Positions 1-6,924 of a DNA stretch of 32,063 bases are shown here, piece by piece. The DNA lies in the NCBI GenBank assembly GCA_964409355.1, contig CAYPDC010000037.1, positions 1-32,063 on the forward strand, given 5' to 3'. The notes beneath the pieces are model-generated. The model was given only the letters and a program-made list of their open reading frames with translations, was not told the DNA's origin and ran no database searches. Positions within the stretch are counted from its first letter, which is position 1; every line of letters begins with the position of its first letter. This DNA comes from PCC-10605 sp964409355. GTDB taxonomy: Bacteria; Cyanobacteriota; Cyanobacteriia; Cyanobacteriales; Cyanobacteriaceae. A program made the position numbers and the translations under genes.

Positions 1-1800
1 GAAGCAATTTTTAAGTTATTTTCAAGGGGTATAGCAACTCAAAGAGATGAATGGGTATATGATTTTAATAAAGAAAATTTAGAGAAAAAAGTAAGGTTTT
101 TAATTGACATTTATCAACAGAGTTTAAAGGATAATAATTTTATAGATAAAAATAAGGTTAAATGGGATAGAGAATTAACTAAATATTTAGAAAGAAAAAT
201 TGAAAAAGAGTTTAATAATGACCAAATTTTATTAAGTTTATATCATCCATTTACTGAACAATATTTATATTTTGATAAGCATTTTAACGGCATGACTTAT
301 CAATGGTTTAATATTTATGATAAAGAGGATATTGAGAATAAATTTATTGCATTTTCTGGGATTGCTTCGGAAAAGCCATTTATGCTTTTAGCAAGTAATT
401 ATATCGTAAATGTTTCTTTTGTGGGTGGAGGTTCAGCTACTCAATGTTTGCCATTATATACTTATGATAAAGAGGGAAAAAGAGAAGAAAATATCACCGA
501 TTGGGCGTTAGAAAAATTCAGGGAATATTATCAACCCTCACCCCCCCAACCCCCCTCTCCCACAGGCGAGGGGGGAGAAGAAACTACCGTAACCTTATTA
601 TCCTCTACCATAGGCGAGGGGGGAGAAGAAAGCATTACAACAATATTGGCTTCTTCCACCATAGGTGAGGGGGGAGAAGAAAGCATCATATCTTCTTCCG
701 ATTCCCCTCTCTCACTGGGAGAGGGGTTAGGGGTGAGGGTTAATTTCCCTTCGGGAAAAGATTTATCAAGTATTGTCGGAGTAAATCGTCAAATTCCACG
801 AGAGTTGTTGGAAAAAGCAAAAGAGTTACGCAAAAAACAAACACCGACAGAAAAAATTTTATGGGAATGTTTAAGAGGAAATCGATTATTAGATTTTAAG
901 TTTCGCCGTCAACATAATATTGCTTCATTTATTGTCGATTTTTATTGTCATTCAGCAAAATTAGTAATAGAAATTGATGGGAAAATTCATGAAGAATTAG
1001 AGCAAAATAAGAAAGATAAAAATAGAGATGAATGGTTAAAGAATAATGGCTTAAAAGTATTAAGAATTAAAAATGAGGATATTCTTAATAACTTAGAAAA
1101 CACCCTAAATATCATAATAGAAAACTTACTCCCCTCTCCTGTGGAAGACGGGTTGGGGGTGAGGGTTAATTCTCCTGTGGAAAAAGCACAAAATGTAAGG
1201 GCAAATCCTATCACCAAAGAAGATATTTTTTATTATGTTTATGGGGTTTTACATAACCCGAAATATAGAGAAAAGTATGAGTTAAATTTAAAGAGAGAGT
1301 TGCCAAGAATACCTTTTTATGATAATTTTTATCAATGGGTAAATTGGGGTAAAAAGTTGATGAATTTACACCTTAATTACGAGGAAATAGAGCCTTATAA
1401 TTTAAAGAGAATTGATGTAAAGAAATCCCCCAAAATTGTTCTTAATAATAATGAGGAAAGATCCCCCCTAACCCCCCTTAATAAGGGGGGGAATAAGATG
1501 CCTAAAGTTAAGTTAAAAGTGGATAAGATTAAACATCAAATTATTATTGATGATGTAACGATTTTAACAGAAATTCCTCCTATGGCATGGGAATATAAAC
1601 TAGGAAATCGTAGTGCTTTAGAGTGGATTTTAGATCAATATAAGGAGAAAAAACCAAAGGATAAAACTATTGTAGAAAGGTTTAATAATTATCATTTTGC
1701 TGACTATAAAGAGAAGGTAATTGATTTGTTAATGAGAGTAACAACTGTTAGTGTAGAGACGATGAAAATAATTAAGGAAATGGAGAATATAGATAATTAA
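1..1800 (+). CDS. Type ISP restriction-modification enzyme, C-terminal part (5' end outside window), with inserted DUF559 domain
   Basis: The frame is open from base 1, so the gene begins upstream; about 599 residues are visible. The first ~180 residues and the last ~195 resemble the C-terminal target-recognition end of single-chain type ISP enzymes (nuclease, helicase, methyltransferase and specificity region in one protein). Typical stretches are CLPLYTYDKEG, ITDWALEKF, DIFYYVYGVLHNPKYREKYE, LGNRSALEWILDQY and a VSVETMKII end. Between DWALEKFREYY (near 534) and ITKEDIFYYVYG (near 1209), where relatives read through almost directly, about 220 extra residues are inserted: Gly/Glu-rich repeats, then a DUF559 nuclease domain at residues ~261-377. 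A second short insertion, SPLTPLNKGG, lies near residue 490. All insertions keep the frame. Activity cannot be judged because the nuclease, helicase and methyltransferase parts are outside the window. Confidence 0.8.
   Translation, partial: EAIFKLFSRGIATQRDEWVYDFNKENLEKKVRFLIDIYQQSLKDNNFIDKNKVKWDRELTKYLERKIEKEFNNDQILLSLYHPFTEQYLYFDKHFNGMTYQWFNIYDKEDIENKFIAFSGIASEKPFMLLASNYIVNVSFVGGGSATQCLPLYTYDKEGKREENITDWALEKFREYYQPSPPQPPSPTGEGGEETTVTLLSSTIGEGGEESITTILASSTIGEGGEESIISSSDSPLSLGEGLGVRVNFPSGKDLSSIVGVNRQIPRELLEKAKELRKKQTPTEKILWECLRGNRLLDFKFRRQHNIASFIVDFYCHSAKLVIEIDGKIHEELEQNKKDKNRDEWLKNNGLKVLRIKNEDILNNLENTLNIIIENLLPSPVEDGLGVRVNSPVEKAQNVRANPITKEDIFYYVYGVLHNPKYREKYELNLKRELPRIPFYDNFYQWVNWGKKLMNLHLNYEEIEPYNLKRIDVKKSPKIVLNNNEERSPLTPLNKGGNKMPKVKLKVDKIKHQIIIDDVTILTEIPPMAWEYKLGNRSALEWILDQYKEKKPKDKTIVERFNNYHFADYKEKVIDLLMRVTTVSVETMKIIKEMENIDN
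565..681 (+). repeat. Three in-frame GC-rich repeat units inside the restriction gene
   Basis: GGCGAGGGGGGAGAAGAA occurs at 565-582 and 613-630, and with one change (GGTGAG) at 664-681, so the spacing is 48 and 51 bases. The units translate as [T/S]xGEGGEE[T/S]. They are rich in G and C inside an AT-rich gene and keep the reading frame. Confidence 0.85.
704..745 (+). repeat. Left copy of the direct repeat flanking the DUF559 segment
   Basis: Begins CCCCTCTC and ends GGGGTGAGGGTTAATT (730-745). The inner part CCCCTCTC...GAGAGGGG is an inverted repeat. The same word in the same orientation lies on the other side of the DUF559 coding segment at 1131-1171. The translated form is SPLSLGEGLGVRVN. 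Confidence 0.8.
1131..1171 (+). repeat. Right copy of the direct repeat flanking the DUF559 segment
   Basis: Begins CCCCTCTC at 1131 and ends with the identical 16-mer GGGGTGAGGGTTAATT at 1156-1171. It is offset by about 426 bases from the left copy. The translated form is SPVEDGLGVRVN. Together the two copies bracket the DUF559 domain exactly. Confidence 0.8.
1460..1491 (+). repeat. GATCCCCCCTAACCCCCC dispersed repeat, in frame in the restriction gene
   Basis: A GC-rich palindrome with CCCCCCTTA-ATAAGGGGGG arms, translated as SPLTPLNKGG in the restriction gene. Its first 22 bases recur exactly at the end of the window (32040-32061), so it is a dispersed element and not native gene sequence. 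Confidence 0.8.
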
Positions 1801-1842
1801 ATAAAATGTGTTGAAAGTTCGATCGAAACAATTAAATATAAA

Positions 1843-2280
1843 CTAATTTTCCCATTGATTCAAAAAACTTTTAGCCGTCATAATAGGAATTTTTTGATAT
1901 TCAATTAATGTGAGTAAATCTTGATCTCCTGTGACAATTACATCTGCATTAAATGCGATCACAAAGTGGTGCGGCGCGATCGCAGTTGCTAAAATTATGT
2001 TATCATCTGGATCACGAAGTTCGGGAACATTAAGCTCAGTAATAGGATATAAAATTACTGATTCACGCACAAGATTAATAACAGAATATAACTCTAAATT
2101 TAGAGCTTTTAATTTTGGTTTTATCTTTTTTTTATTAAAGGTATTTTCCAATTCCCTTAACAATTCTTCTGACATAGCAATAGTTATTAATTTATTTTGT
2201 TGTAAATCAGTAATTTTTTCGGGAATACCGCCCCAAATAATAGCAGATACCCAAATATTTGTATCTAAAACCACTTTCAT
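1843..2280 (-). CDS. PIN-domain toxin (VapC-like) of a toxin-antitoxin pair
   Basis: The protein has 145 residues, a normal PIN toxin length. It starts MKVVLDTNIWVSA with the first acidic residue D6. A central DPDDNIILATA gives D90, D92 and D93, and VTGDQDLLTL gives D119. Glutamates in SEELLRELE (~38-45) supply the remaining acidic position. These residues form the metal site of PIN ribonucleases, which usually cut tRNA or mRNA when freed from the antitoxin. The start codon overlaps the stop of the upstream antitoxin gene by four bases (ATGA), the usual coupled arrangement. A HIP1 site lies inside the gene at 1976-1983. It belongs to the 'putative toxin, PIN family' group; its target RNA cannot be told from sequence. 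Confidence 0.85.
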   Translation of the reverse strand: MKVVLDTNIWVSAIIWGGIPEKITDLQQNKLITIAMSEELLRELENTFNKKKIKPKLKALNLELYSVINLVRESVILYPITELNVPELRDPDDNIILATAIAPHHFVIAFNADVIVTGDQDLLTLIEYQKIPIMTAKSFLNQWEN

Positions 2281-2534
2281 TTTTTCATCTCCCTACGGAC
2301 TTCTCTGACAATTTCACAAATTTCCTCTGTCGTCATTTCCTCAATTTTTTGGGTTGTTTCTGCTCTTTTTTTCTTTAACTCATTCCACGTTAATTTATGG
2401 ACTTTTTTAAAAGAAATCGTATCAGAATTTATATCTACTAAATATTGCTCACCTTCAGAAAAAATCTGAGAAATTTCGGGTGGAAGTTCTAATTTTCCTT
2501 CGGAAGTAAAATTAATCGTAATTGTGGTATTCAT
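2277..2534 (-). CDS. AbrB/MazE-like antitoxin partner of the PIN toxin
   Basis: The product has 85 residues. The N-terminal ~50 residues read as a swapped-hairpin AbrB-type fold: beta-rich ITINFTSEGKLELPPEI, then a GEQYLVDI strand. The C-terminus is a charged helix with many Glu, Lys and Arg residues, the part that normally wraps the toxin. The stop codon overlaps the toxin start (ATGA), so the two are cotranscribed and translationally coupled. Antitoxins of this class usually repress their own promoter, which would lie just upstream of 2534. No strong ribosome site is seen before the start. The family call rests on pattern and context and not on a diagnostic residue. Confidence 0.7.
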   Translation of the reverse strand: MNTTITINFTSEGKLELPPEISQIFSEGEQYLVDINSDTISFKKVHKLTWNELKKKRAETTQKIEEMTTEEICEIVREVRREMKK

Positions 2535-2562
2535 AGTTTTTTCTCAATAATATAATTATGAT

Positions 2563-2664
2563 TAGACTTCTCCAATAATAGGCATTTTAAGGGAACCAAG
2601 CCATTACGGGCATAATATATTATGCCCCTACGAGCCAACGAAAAATAAATTAGGTCGATGTTTA
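2563..2664 (+). mobile_element. MITE-like element, copy 1 (carries a nested palindrome)
   Basis: Begins TAGACTTCTCCAATAATAGG, nearly the same as the start of copy 2 at 6418. The right end is degraded (GGTCGATGTTTA compared with TGGAGATGTCTA). It is 102 bp, about 21 bp longer than copies 2 and 3. The extra length matches the perfect 20-bp palindrome at 2608-2627. Confidence 0.65.
2608..2627. repeat. Perfect 20-bp palindrome nested in MITE copy 1
   Basis: GGGCATAATATATTATGCCC is its own reverse complement. On the minus strand it is preceded by GTAG, as are the small hairpins at 15380 and 16621, which suggests one class of dispersed palindromes. Confidence 0.75.
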
Positions 2665-2754
2665 TTGTAACTTTTCTTAATTGAAAATCAATGTTGATTT
2701 CTAACGCTAATCAAGCAATATGACTCCATTGGCATTTTGATGCACTACCCACCA

Positions 2755-3456
2755 TCAGAAGATGATAAAAGTCCTTAATTTCTGCCAATCTCGAACAATA
2801 ATTTTACCTCCTCGGCGATAAATGACAATTTCCTTTAATCCCTTAAAAATCCGCACACATTCCTCATAAGTAATACCAATACTCCGAGCCAGTTGATAAT
2901 AAGGTAATTTAATATTTAATAATTCTCCTTCTGTAACTTTTTGAATTCCGTCACGCTCTCCATAATATTCAATGAGTTTAACTAAACGCACGATCGCACG
3001 TTCTGAAATTAAACCATGGACGGTATTATGAAGTTGTTGTAATCTTTGATTAAATACTTGCAAAATTCTGAGGCTAATTTCTGGGGTTTGAGCAATGGCA
3101 TTTAATAGGGCATTTCGCTCAATAGTTAACACTTGAGAGGGAATTTGAGATACAATAGTAGCAGGGGCAATTCCATTGCCGAAAATAGCAGGGGCGGCAA
3201 AAAGTTCCCCCGCAGGAATTAAGCGCATTACGGTTTCTTTTCCATTGACAGAAGTTTTTTTGATTTCCAGTAAACCTGTGATTAAACAATGTAGTTGCTC
3301 AGGGATGCGATCGCCCTCGTGCATAACTATCTCATTAGGCGAATACTCTCGAACATAACTATAAGGTAAAAGACTTTGAATTTGAGAAGAATCTAAATCT
3401 TGAAAAATGGATATTTTTTCTAATTGAGATAAAGAAGCACAACCTTTAAGAATCAT
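2755..3456 (-). CDS. Crp/Fnr-family transcription regulator
   Basis: A 233-residue protein with a cyclic-nucleotide-binding-like beta barrel at about residues 18-130 and a C-terminal winged helix; the recognition helix is around 184-207 (LPYYQLARSIGITYEECVR). It keeps the Glu-x3-Arg pair (E198, R202) that in CRP and FNR reads a TGA half-site. The phosphate-binding stretch (PAGELFAAPAIFGNG) lacks the Arg-Ser-Ala seen in cAMP binders, and only scattered cysteines are present (C6, C57, C200), so neither cAMP nor an FNR-type iron-sulfur cluster is likely. It is divergent from the methyltransferase-cupin-hcp cluster, which is its probable target. Known hcp regulators of this superfamily (HcpR, NnrR and DNR types) respond to nitric oxide or low oxygen; that role here is inference. 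Confidence 0.85.
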   Translation of the reverse strand: MILKGCASLSQLEKISIFQDLDSSQIQSLLPYSYVREYSPNEIVMHEGDRIPEQLHCLITGLLEIKKTSVNGKETVMRLIPAGELFAAPAIFGNGIAPATIVSQIPSQVLTIERNALLNAIAQTPEISLRILQVFNQRLQQLHNTVHGLISERAIVRLVKLIEYYGERDGIQKVTEGELLNIKLPYYQLARSIGITYEECVRIFKGLKEIVIYRRGGKIIVRDWQKLRTFIIF

Positions 3457-3514
3457 CTATTTAACATAATTTTGAGCCTTAATTATACCCTTAACAAAAC
3501 TTTATCATTAAATA

Positions 3515-3526
3515 TGAGCTACCTCA
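3515..3526. promoter_or_regulatory. Candidate Crp/Fnr operator, dyad 1
   Basis: TGAGCTACCTCA has half-sites TGAG and CTCA separated by four bases, the FNR-type geometry. It lies in the 127-bp divergent region, centred about 63 bases before the methyltransferase start. TGA half-sites fit the Glu-x3-Arg recognition helix of the adjacent regulator. Confidence 0.35.
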
Positions 3527-3541
3527 CAGACAAGATTAAAA

Positions 3542-3553
3542 TTTGATGTCAAA
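3542..3553. promoter_or_regulatory. Candidate Crp/Fnr operator, dyad 2
   Basis: TTTGATGTCAAA is a dyad with TTTGA/TCAAA arms and a two-base centre, about 36 bases before the methyltransferase start. The half-site TTGA resembles FNR-type sites but the spacing is two bases shorter, so it is an alternative or second site. Confidence 0.3.
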
Positions 3554-3583
3554 GTAAGAATATCGAGTTCAGGATAAGATTTT

Positions 3584-4357
3584 ATGACAACAACCCTAAA
3601 TTTTGCCACTGCACCGGGTCATCAAATTCTCGCAACCGCAGGAAAAAAAATCTTACGCCCCGGCGGTAGAAAAGCCACAGAAAAACTGTTTACTTGGGCT
3701 AATTTTCAACCAAGAGAAACCGTCTTAGAATTAGCCTCTAGTTTTGGAGAAAGTGCGATCGCCCTCGTTAAACGCTTTGATGTGCGAGTAGTCGGCATAG
3801 AAAAAAACCCTGAAAGTGTGGCAAAAGCAAGGGAAAACATCAAAAAAGCTGGTTTAGAAGATAAAATCATCATTATTGAAGACGATATTTTTCATTTGGA
3901 GAAAATCAGCGAAAAATTTGATTATGTCTTAGCTGAAGCTATTATTACCATGCAGTCTCCTGCTGGAAAAGCCAAAATTTTAAAGGCTATTCACAATCAT
4001 CTTAAACCAACGGGGCAATTTTTATCCCATGAAATGTTACTTAAAGGGGATAAAGAAACAGTTTATAAAACCCTATCTCAAAGTATAAAAGTTAATTCTC
4101 AACCCCTAACCTTGGAAGAATGGCAGTCATTTTGTCAAGGTGCAGGTTTAAAGATTAAGCAATATAAAACTGATGAAATGGGTTTGTTAAATTTATGGCA
4201 AATGATCCGAGATGAAGGGCTTTTTAATACTTTAAAAATTTGGTGGAATGTTTTAACAAATACTCCTTTGCGTCAAAGAGTTTTACAAATGCGCCAAAGT
4301 TTTCAAAACCATCAAAATGATTTAGGTTATATCGTTTTTGTTAGTACAGTGGAGTAA
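3584..4357 (+). CDS. SAM-dependent class I methyltransferase
   Basis: A 257-residue protein. Motif I is VLELASSFGESA (residues ~47-58), followed by the acidic end of strand 2 in VVGIEKNP (E73) and IIEDDIFHL (~97-105), a normal class I Rossmann layout. The substrate is not evident. An AGGA sequence lies about ten bases before the ATG. The gene ends with a stop embedded in the ribosome site (GGAG at 4351-4354) of the cupin gene five bases downstream, so the two are tightly coupled. The setting next to hcp and a Crp/Fnr regulator suggests a role in nitrosative or redox stress, but no specific reaction can be assigned. Confidence 0.8.
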   Translation: MTTTLNFATAPGHQILATAGKKILRPGGRKATEKLFTWANFQPRETVLELASSFGESAIALVKRFDVRVVGIEKNPESVAKARENIKKAGLEDKIIIIEDDIFHLEKISEKFDYVLAEAIITMQSPAGKAKILKAIHNHLKPTGQFLSHEMLLKGDKETVYKTLSQSIKVNSQPLTLEEWQSFCQGAGLKIKQYKTDEMGLLNLWQMIRDEGLFNTLKIWWNVLTNTPLRQRVLQMRQSFQNHQNDLGYIVFVSTVE

Positions 4358-4361
4358 TTTT

Positions 4362-4715
4362 ATGACCAGCATTTTAACAGAAAATAATAACTGTTTAACC
4401 ACATTTTTACCTGATATTATTCAATATCCAGAAAAAGGTATTTTGAGTCGAATTTTATTTAAAGATGAAAACTGTCAATATACTCTTTTTTCTTTAGCCA
4501 AAGGCACAGAAATTGAGGAACATACATCAACCAGAAACGCTTTAGTTTCCGTCATTGAAGGGCAAGGAATTTTCACGTTAAATGGGGAAAAAATAACTTT
4601 AAAAACAGGTGTTTTAATCTTGATTCCTGCTAATGCTCCCCATGCTTTAGAAGCACAAGAAAATTTAGCTTTTGTCTTAACTCTTTCTGAACATCATAAA
4701 CCAGTTAAAAATTAA
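4362..4715 (+). CDS. Small single-domain cupin protein
   Basis: The start is placed at ATG 4362, preceded by GGAG at 4351-4354; this gives 117 residues. A farther upstream ATG at 4338 would overlap the methyltransferase and has no ribosome site. The cupin core is visible: a first motif around EEHTSTRNALVSVIEGQG (residues ~52-69, with H54) and a second around IPANAPHAL (H94). The first motif has only one His, so metal binding may be weak or absent. Small cupins of this kind bind metals or small ligands and some act as sensors. It sits between the methyltransferase and hcp. Confidence 0.8.
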   Translation: MTSILTENNNCLTTFLPDIIQYPEKGILSRILFKDENCQYTLFSLAKGTEIEEHTSTRNALVSVIEGQGIFTLNGEKITLKTGVLILIPANAPHALEAQENLAFVLTLSEHHKPVKN

Positions 4716-4741
4716 GTAGTACCACTTAATTAAACGTAAAG

Positions 4742-4808
4742 GTTCGTAGTGATGGCTTTAGCCCTTATATCAAAAACGTTTGAAACCCCTAAAGGGGTAA
4801 CTACAAAC
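4742..4808 (+). repeat. Dispersed palindromic repeat between cupin and hcp
   Basis: Ends are GTTCGTAGT and ACTACAAAC, an imperfect inverted pair, with GGCTTTAGCC and CCCCTAAAGGGG palindromes inside. It is related in design to the twin repeats at 15415 and 15500 (GTTTGTAGT...ACTACAAAC). Confidence 0.6.
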
Positions 4809-4845
4809 TTAATTGTAATACAAATTATCAAAAGGAAATTTAATT

Positions 4846-6188
4846 ATGTTTTGCGAACAATGTGAACAAACAGCTAGTGGAAATGGTTGTCATCAATATG
4901 GTGCTTGTGGTAAAAGTCCTCAAGTAAATGCAGTACAAGATTTATTAATTTATTGTTTACGAGGTCTTGCTCCCGTAGTCTTAAAAGCTAAAGAATTAGG
5001 TATTAATACAAGAGAAATAGACAGGTTTACTTGTGAGTCAATGTTTGCCACGAAGAAGTTTATAAATTTACTCAACAAGTTTTAGCTACCATCGATCGCA
5101 CCGATTTAAGTTTAGATGATTGGGTTAATTTAACTCTCGAAATTGGTAAATTTAACCTCAGAACCATGGAATTAATTGATGCAGGACATACTAAAACTTA
5201 TGGTCATCCTGTACCCACTAATGTACCCTTAAATCATAAAATTGGTAAAGCCATTTTAGTGTCTGGACATGATCTTAAGCATTTAGATGCTATCTTAAAA
5301 CAATCGGCAGGGCAAAATATTACTGTTTATACTCACGGTGAGTTATTACCTGCTCATGGTTATCCTAAACTTAAAGAAAATTATCCCCATTTTTATGGAC
5401 ATTATGGCACTGCTTGGCAAAATCAAACTAAAGAATTTGCGAGATTCCCCGGTGCGATCGTTGTTACTACTAACTGTTTAATGCCTCCCCATGATAATTA
5501 TGATTTTAAACTGTTTACAGTTGGTCCTGTGGGCTATACTGGTTTAAATCACCTTGAGCATCAAACCGATGGTAGTGTTGACTTTACTCCTGTTATCCAA
5601 AAAGCCCAAGAATTACCCGGATTTACTGAAGAATCAGAATATCGGGATGTAATGACAGGTTTTGCTCGTAATGCCGTTTTAAGTGTCGCTGACAAGATTG
5701 TTGATGCCATAAAAGCAGGTAAAATTCGTCATTTCTTCCTCGTTGGTGGTTGCGATGGTGCTAAACCAGAACGCAATTACTATGTTGATTTTGTGGAACA
5801 AGTACCCCAAGATTGTGTCGTTTTAACCCTTGCTTGTGGTAAATTCCGCTTTTTTGACCAGAAAATGGGTGATATTGAGGGCATTCCTCGTTTATTAGAT
5901 GTGGGACAATGTAATGATGCTTATTCTGCCATTCAAATTGCGATCGCGCTTGCAAATGCTTTTGAAGTGGGAGTTAATGAAATTCCTTTATCAATGATTT
6001 TATCTTGGTATGAACAAAAAGCCGTCGCTATTTTACTAACTTTACTGTATTTGGGCATTAAAGATATTCGTTTAGGTCCTACTTTACCTGCTTTCTTCTC
6101 AACAAATGTGTTAAAACTGTTATCGGAAAAATATAATTTACAACCGATAACTACTCCAGAAGCTGATTTAGCGGCTTGTTTAGCTTAG
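4846..6188 (+). pseudogene. hcp: Hydroxylamine reductase / hybrid cluster protein, broken by an internal deletion and frameshift
   Basis: The first 69 codons (to about 5052) are a good Hcp N-terminus with the cluster cysteines C3, C6, C15 and C21. Reading then stops at 5083-5085. The rest of the protein continues in another frame from about 5049 (HEEVYKFTQQVLA) to 6188. It keeps the hybrid-cluster ligand regions: VSGHDL, YTHGELLPAHGY, TTNCLMPP, GGCDGAKPERN, TLACGKFRF, GQCNDA and WYEQKAVA. The joined parts give about 448 residues against roughly 550 in the family, so about 100 codons after residue 69 are missing. Hcp reduces nitric oxide or hydroxylamine. The ribosome site AAGGAAA precedes the ATG. 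The C-terminal part could start at ATG 5166 but would lack the N-terminal cluster. Decay in the genome is the simplest reading; an assembly error at 5049-5055 is the alternative. Confidence 0.85.
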
Positions 6189-6218
6189 AGTAATTCTTAA
6201 TTTAGAGTAATTCTTAAT
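6185..6218 (+). repeat. Tandem duplication of 17 bp at the hcp 3' end
   Basis: TTAGAGTAATTCTTAAT occurs twice head to tail, starting inside the hcp stop region. Confidence 0.75.
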
Positions 6219-6266
6219 TCAGATAAGAGTAGCCATTAAGGGTTTCCCTTGCGACTCTTTCCCAAG

Positions 6267-6289
6267 AGTAGAGTTTTGCTCTACTTTTT
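6267..6289 (+). terminator. Rho-independent terminator after hcp
   Basis: Perfect stem AGTAGAG / CTCTACT with a five-base loop TTTTG, followed directly by a run of T. It lies 79 bases after the hcp stop. Confidence 0.75.
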
Positions 6290-6417
6290 CCTTATGATTA
6301 AAATGCAATTTTAGATTTAATTCAAGATCAAAATAAAAGAGCAAAAATGAGTTATTTGGGTAAAATATTAATTGACGGGAAAGGGTGCGATCGCATCTTC
6401 CCAACTATTTTATATAA

Positions 6418-6498
6418 TAGACTTCTCCAACAATAGGCATTTTAAGGGCTAAAGCCCTTACTACGAGCCTTCGGAAAAATAATTTGTGGAGATGTCTA
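6418..6498 (+). mobile_element. MITE-like element, copy 2 (best preserved)
   Basis: 81 bp with terminal inverted repeats TAGACTTCTCCA (6418-6429) and TGGAGATGTCTA (6487-6498), which differ at one position. The interior holds the palindrome AAGGGCTAAAGCCCTT. It has no coding capacity. It matches copies 1 and 3. Confidence 0.75.
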
Positions 6499-6663
6499 AT
6501 AACAAGCAATAATCATATTTTATTGACAGGTTAGACGGAATACAACGAATACCACTCAAATTTTACAACAAAAACCAACGATCGATTTCACGTTAGAAGA
6601 AGTTATATACCAGTTATATCGTCTTAATGAAGAACAATATTTAAATAATGAAGATGGAGTTTT

Positions 6664-6723
6664 CTAAAAACGGCGAAGGATTTTAGGGAAAAAAGATGGA
6701 GTGTCTTTCTTTTTATCTGACAT
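6664..6723 (-). CDS. Candidate 19-residue micro-ORF with strong ribosome site
   Basis: Reads MSDKKKDTPSFFPKILRRF and stop. The ATG is preceded by ACGGAGGAAGG, with GGAGG ten bases upstream, one of the best Shine-Dalgarno matches in the window. The peptide has a basic N-terminal patch, a Pro-Ser-Phe-Phe-Pro core and an Arg-Arg-Phe end, with no membrane segment. I do not recognise it. It may be a real small protein or the intact 5' end of a lost gene; the surroundings are decayed, so confidence is low. Confidence 0.3.
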   Translation of the reverse strand: MSDKKKDTPSFFPKILRRF

Positions 6724-6861
6724 TGTTTGCCTTCCTCCGTTGAAAAGATCTAAAAAAGACAAGACTACCCCATTTTGATCTGTGCAAAAATTCTAAAATG
6801 GGTTGCATCTCCTTAGTTTTTCTGTTATTTAAAACTTACCTATAGTTACTCACTATAGCGT

Positions 6862-6924
6862 TTACTTCTTGCTTCTACCAGTCAAGTCGGCTTGATACTG
6901 TCCACAAGCGTTCAAAATCTCAAA
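6862..6924 (-). pseudogene. Possible relic of a TnpB/OrfB-type transposase C-terminus
   Basis: About 20 codons read FEILNACGQYQADLTGRSKK and stop. The EI-NACGQ pattern followed by a Gly-Arg/Lys tail resembles the extreme C-terminus of IS200/IS605-type OrfB proteins in cyanobacteria. A stop lies directly upstream, so nothing more of the gene survives. Confidence 0.25.

Noticed and set aside
6745..6830. A 31-codon reading frame on the minus strand starting MQPILEFLHRSKW, overlapping the leader of the 19-codon ORF
   Set aside because: The AAGGAG directly touches the ATG with no spacing, and the frame runs through the hairpin and the next ribosome site, so chance is more likely.
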